From Caryophanales bacterium UBA4682 (lineage in GTDB: Bacteria > Bacillota_I > Bacilli_A > RFN20 > CAG-288), in assembly GCA_002404995.1 (NCBI GenBank), contig DHKY01000011.1:9723-73722 (forward strand): a stretch of 64,000 nt of DNA, read 5' to 3'. Under the pieces are notes generated by a model, which saw only the letters and a program-made list of their open reading frames with translations, was not told the DNA's origin and made no database searches. Below are positions 61,375 to 64,000 of this stretch, one piece after another. Each line of letters begins with the position of its first letter. Positions within the stretch are counted from its first letter, which is position 1. The translations under genes and the position numbers were made by a program.

Positions 61375-63936
61375 ATGTCTGAAGAACAGAAATATACAAG
61401 CAAAGTCATTGACGCAATCAATCAAGGCGCCAATTTATCGAAAGAAAAGTCTCTATCTTCTTTTGATGTTCCAGAACTTCTACGTGCCCTCTATGATCAG
61501 GAAAGTTCTATGTACCTTAATATCAGGGAGAAACTCGGAATTGATTCTAAATCTGTTTCGCAGATTATTGATTCCTATATCAACGATTCTGTCAAGACCA
61601 CTTCTAGTGAAGAGCCCGAAGCCTCGGCGGATGTGAAGAATAGGCTTTATCAAGCAAGCAAATACGAAAAAGACAGGGATGATTCTTATAGGTCGGTGGA
61701 GCATCTGCTTCTCGCTCAATTTGAGTGTCGCCACTCTATCATCCAAAAGCTCAAACAATTAGAAGGTTATACGAAAGATGGATTCTTAAAGGCCATCAAG
61801 CAAATTCGTGGAAACAGCCATGTCAATAGTGATAACCCAGAAGCACAGTATGAAGCATTGAAGAAATACGGCCGTGATTTGGTCAGTGATGTCGCTGCTG
61901 GAAAAATCGATCCTGTAATCGGCCGTGACAATGAAATCCGCCGTATCAGGGAAATTCTTTCCCGTAAGAGCAAGAACAACCCGGTCCTTATCGGCGATCC
62001 TGGTGTTGGAAAAACCGCGGTTGTAGAGGGCTTAGCCTGGAGAATCTTTAAAGGTGATGTCCCAGAGACTTTAAAGGACAAGACAATCTTCGAACTTGAT
62101 GTCGGTTCTTTGATTGCGGGTGCGAAATACCGTGGTGAATTCGAGGAACGTCTGAAAGCTGTTAGGAAAGAAGTTTCTAAGAGTGATGGCAAAATCATTC
62201 TATTCATCGATGAAATCCATACTCTGATTGGTGCTGGTGCAGGCGGTGATTCTTCACTAGATGCAGCAAACATTCTCAAACCTATGCTTGCTCGTGGTGA
62301 ACTGCATTGCATTGGTGCAACTACTTTGAACGAGTACCGTAAATACATCGAAAAGGATCCTGCATTTGCCCGTCGCAGGCAGAAAGTCAGGATTGATGAA
62401 CCAACAGTCGAAGACTCGATTGCAATACTTCGTGGAATCAAAGACCGTTATGAGCAGCATCATGGAGTCGAAATCACGGATGATGCAATCATCTCGGCTG
62501 TCACTCTTTCCAAGCGTTACATCACAGATCGATTCCTTCCGGATAAAGCTATTGATTTAATCGATGAGGCTTGCGCAAAAGTCCGGATGCAGATTGACAC
62601 CAGGCCTGAACAGCTGGATGAAGTTTCCCGTCGATTAAGGCAGCTTCAGATTGAAAAAGTATCCTTGAAAAATGACGAGTCTCCTTCTGCCAAACAAAGA
62701 TACGAAGCAAGGGAGAAGGAAATTGCAGAACTTCAGAGCGAAAAAGACACTTTAACTGCACAATGGAAGGCGGAGAAAGCAGAATCCGATAAACAGAAGG
62801 ATATTAAAAAGCAGCTAGACATTGCTCGTCTGAATCTTCAGAAAGCAAGGCAGGATGCGGACTACACCACAGCTGCAAAACTACAGAATAGGGAAATTCC
62901 GCAGCTTCAAGAAAAGCTTAAGGAAGCTTTAGCGAAAACTAAGACTTCGTCTATGCTTTCCGATAGGGTTACAGATGAAACTGTCGCCGAAGTCATTTCC
63001 AGCCAAACCGGAATACCGGTCAGTAAGCTGACAAAAACAGAAAGTCAAAAGATTCTTTCGCTGAAAGAAGAACTTTCAAAACGTGTAATCGGCCAGGACG
63101 AGGCACTGAAACAGATCAGTGATTCCATCATCCGCTCCCGTGCAGGATTATCCGATAAGAATCGTCCTATTGGCAGTTTCCTGTTCTTAGGTCCTACGGG
63201 TGTAGGAAAAACAGAAGTTGCCAAAGCTCTTGCCGAACAACTCTTTGATTCTGAACGGCAGATTGTCCGTATTGATAGGTCTGAGTATAGGGAAAAGGAA
63301 TCTGTTTCCCGTCTTATCGGGGCTGCACCGGGTTATGTTGGCTATGAAGAAGGCGGTCAATTAACCGAAGCAGTAAGAAGAAAACCATATTCGATTGTCC
63401 TATTTGACGAAATCGAAAAGGCCCATCGTGACGTATTTAATATTCTTCTCCAAGTCTTAGACGATGGACGATTAACAGATGGCCAAGGACGCACCGTTGA
63501 TTTCACCAATACCATTATCATCAGGACTAGTAACTTAGGCTCTGAATATCTTCTCAACGGCAACACGAAAGAAAATCGTGATAAAGTCAGGGAACTTCTG
63601 AAGAAATCATTCCGTCCGGAATTCCTTAACCGCATAGACGAAATTGTCAGGTTCAATTCTCTTAGCGAAAACATAATTGACAAGATTGTAGAGAAATTCC
63701 TCAATCTTCTCAAAGCACGCTTAGCAGAAAAGAACATTGCTTTCACTTATGATGACAAAGCCGTCAAGTTCATTCATAAAGAAAGCTATTCGCCTGCTTA
63801 TGGAGCGCGTCCTGTCCGCCGATATATCCAGAGCTATGTGGAAACTCCACTAGCTAGGAAGATAATTTCCGGAGAGAGGAAAGACAAAATCACGTTGACC
63901 TCCGATGGCAAACAGCTTCTTTTCTTAGCTAAGTAG
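61375..63936 (+). CDS. clpB: ATP-dependent disaggregase ClpB
   Basis: An 853-residue AAA+ chaperone that rescues aggregated proteins with DnaK. It has an N domain (1-about 140), first AAA module (GDPGVGKTAVVEGLA, about 205), coiled-coil middle domain (about 405-520) and second AAA module (GPTGVGKTEVAKALAE, about 607). Seven AGG codons lie at family Met or hydrophobic positions: residue 335 (RRMQKV), 410 (DTMPEQLDE), 422 (RRLMQLQIE), 635 and 639 (RIDMSEYMEK), 717 (IIMTSN), 759 (EIVMFNSL). Conserved Arg, including arginine fingers, is CGN or AGA. I chose ATG 61375 (SD AAGGAGG). Heat-regulated through CIRCE. Confidence 0.98.
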   Translation: MSEEQKYTSKVIDAINQGANLSKEKSLSSFDVPELLRALYDQESSMYLNIREKLGIDSKSVSQIIDSYINDSVKTTSSEEPEASADVKNRLYQASKYEKDRDDSYRSVEHLLLAQFECRHSIIQKLKQLEGYTKDGFLKAIKQIRGNSHVNSDNPEAQYEALKKYGRDLVSDVAAGKIDPVIGRDNEIRRIREILSRKSKNNPVLIGDPGVGKTAVVEGLAWRIFKGDVPETLKDKTIFELDVGSLIAGAKYRGEFEERLKAVRKEVSKSDGKIILFIDEIHTLIGAGAGGDSSLDAANILKPMLARGELHCIGATTLNEYRKYIEKDPAFARRRQKVRIDEPTVEDSIAILRGIKDRYEQHHGVEITDDAIISAVTLSKRYITDRFLPDKAIDLIDEACAKVRMQIDTRPEQLDEVSRRLRQLQIEKVSLKNDESPSAKQRYEAREKEIAELQSEKDTLTAQWKAEKAESDKQKDIKKQLDIARLNLQKARQDADYTTAAKLQNREIPQLQEKLKEALAKTKTSSMLSDRVTDETVAEVISSQTGIPVSKLTKTESQKILSLKEELSKRVIGQDEALKQISDSIIRSRAGLSDKNRPIGSFLFLGPTGVGKTEVAKALAEQLFDSERQIVRIDRSEYREKESVSRLIGAAPGYVGYEEGGQLTEAVRRKPYSIVLFDEIEKAHRDVFNILLQVLDDGRLTDGQGRTVDFTNTIIIRTSNLGSEYLLNGNTKENRDKVRELLKKSFRPEFLNRIDEIVRFNSLSENIIDKIVEKFLNLLKARLAEKNIAFTYDDKAVKFIHKESYSPAYGARPVRRYIQSYVETPLARKIISGERKDKITLTSDGKQLLFLAK

Positions 63937-63941
63937 CCTTG

Positions 63942-63974
63942 AATGCCAGGCATGAAAAATACCTGGCATTTTTA
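63942..63974 (+). terminator. Terminator of clpB
   Basis: Stem AATGCCAGG/CCTGGCATT with an 11-nt loop and a T run. Confidence 0.85.
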
Positions 63975-64000
63975 TTATCAAAAAAGGATAGTACCAGTTA

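Noticed and set aside
61767..62441. A 224-codon open frame on the minus strand inside clpB
   Set aside because: Antisense shadow of a highly conserved gene; low-complexity, no SD, no family resemblance.
1..64000. CRISPR arrays, insertion sequences, prophage genes
   Set aside because: No regularly spaced repeats, transposase or integrase-like proteins were found on either strand.
1..64000. AGG as Leu, Ile or Lys instead of Met
   Set aside because: Some AGG positions would tolerate Leu or Ile, but sites such as RIDMSEYMEK, GATGMIGDPSGK, HNMQQ, LMDEP and VDMVINIG are Met in the families, and Lys/Arg would place charges in cores and signal peptides.

Overview
The window is a chromosomal segment of a low-GC bacterium of the class Bacilli, most likely an uncultivated gut-type lineage related to Mollicutes and Erysipelotrichia. 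The evidence is AT-rich sequence, strong SD sites (GGAGG), sigma-A type promoters, short U-tailed terminators, a CIRCE element, HolA, a Firmicutes-type Pst/PhoPR block, and core proteins (ClpB, LepA, S20, TyrRS) that read as Bacilli. There are no insertion sequences, phage genes or CRISPR arrays. No gene-free stretch exceeds 300 bases; the longest is 48067-48342.

The central observation is a changed genetic code: AGG reads as methionine, not arginine. In nearly every recognisable protein, positions that are invariant Met in the family are AGG, while conserved Arg positions use CGN or AGA. Examples are ClpB RIDMSEYMEK and IIMTSN, TyrRS GGATGMIGDPSGK, DeoC VDMVINIG and LMRKTVG, PstB LMDEP and HNMQQA, and S20 SMRT. 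As I recall, AGG-to-Met has been inferred by a computational survey for one clade of uncultivated Bacilli; this window would belong to that clade. Motifs below are given with AGG as Met unless stated.

Layout. 1-5407 (minus): TrmL-like methyltransferase (cut by the window edge), M24 aminopeptidase, ProRS and a membrane-anchored degenerate GGDEF/EAL-like protein. 5526-5969 (plus): acyl carrier protein and tRNA-Asn/tRNA-Glu. 6049-14626 (minus): a compact three-gene operon with a solute-binding-like lipoprotein carrying a 5'-nucleotidase-C-like tail, a giant leucine-rich-repeat lipoprotein, and a GGDEF-sensor-GGDEF-EAL membrane protein; this is a candidate surface-to-c-di-GMP signalling system. 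14788-19262: zinc-ribbon membrane protein, gpmA, ppiB, holA, rpsT (minus), deoC and a small lipoprotein. 19324-24011 (minus): an RNase J homologue lacking active-site ligands, exoA, and aguB-aguA (agmatine to putrescine). 24071-28817 (plus): DJ-1/PfpI, CvpA, a uridine-kinase/CYTH fusion, class II FBP aldolase and an HD hydrolase. 28814-31274 (minus): deoxynucleoside kinase, a hypothetical protein and a lipoprotein. 31360-36413 (plus): PAP2 phosphatase, Nudix, purA, purB, and a CysK-like protein without the PLP lysine. 36465-39779 (minus): short-chain dehydrogenase, large membrane protein, LemA.

39954-47104 (plus) is a complete phosphate-starvation unit, pstS-pstC-pstA-pstB-phoU-phoP-phoR, behind a repeat array resembling a Pho box. 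Its PstS appears circularly permuted: the C-terminal half of the family precedes the N-terminal half. 47108-48066 (minus) holds a nuclease-fold-like protein and tRNA-Phe. 48343-60206 (plus) holds a Sel1-like protein, an XPD/DinG-type helicase with a RecB-like nuclease domain, lepA, a degenerate Fic-like protein, hemW, a hypothetical gene with three overlapping membrane genes, and tyrS. The window ends with an alpha/beta hydrolase (minus) and CIRCE-controlled clpB (plus). Family comparisons are from memory of family consensus sequences; no search was run.
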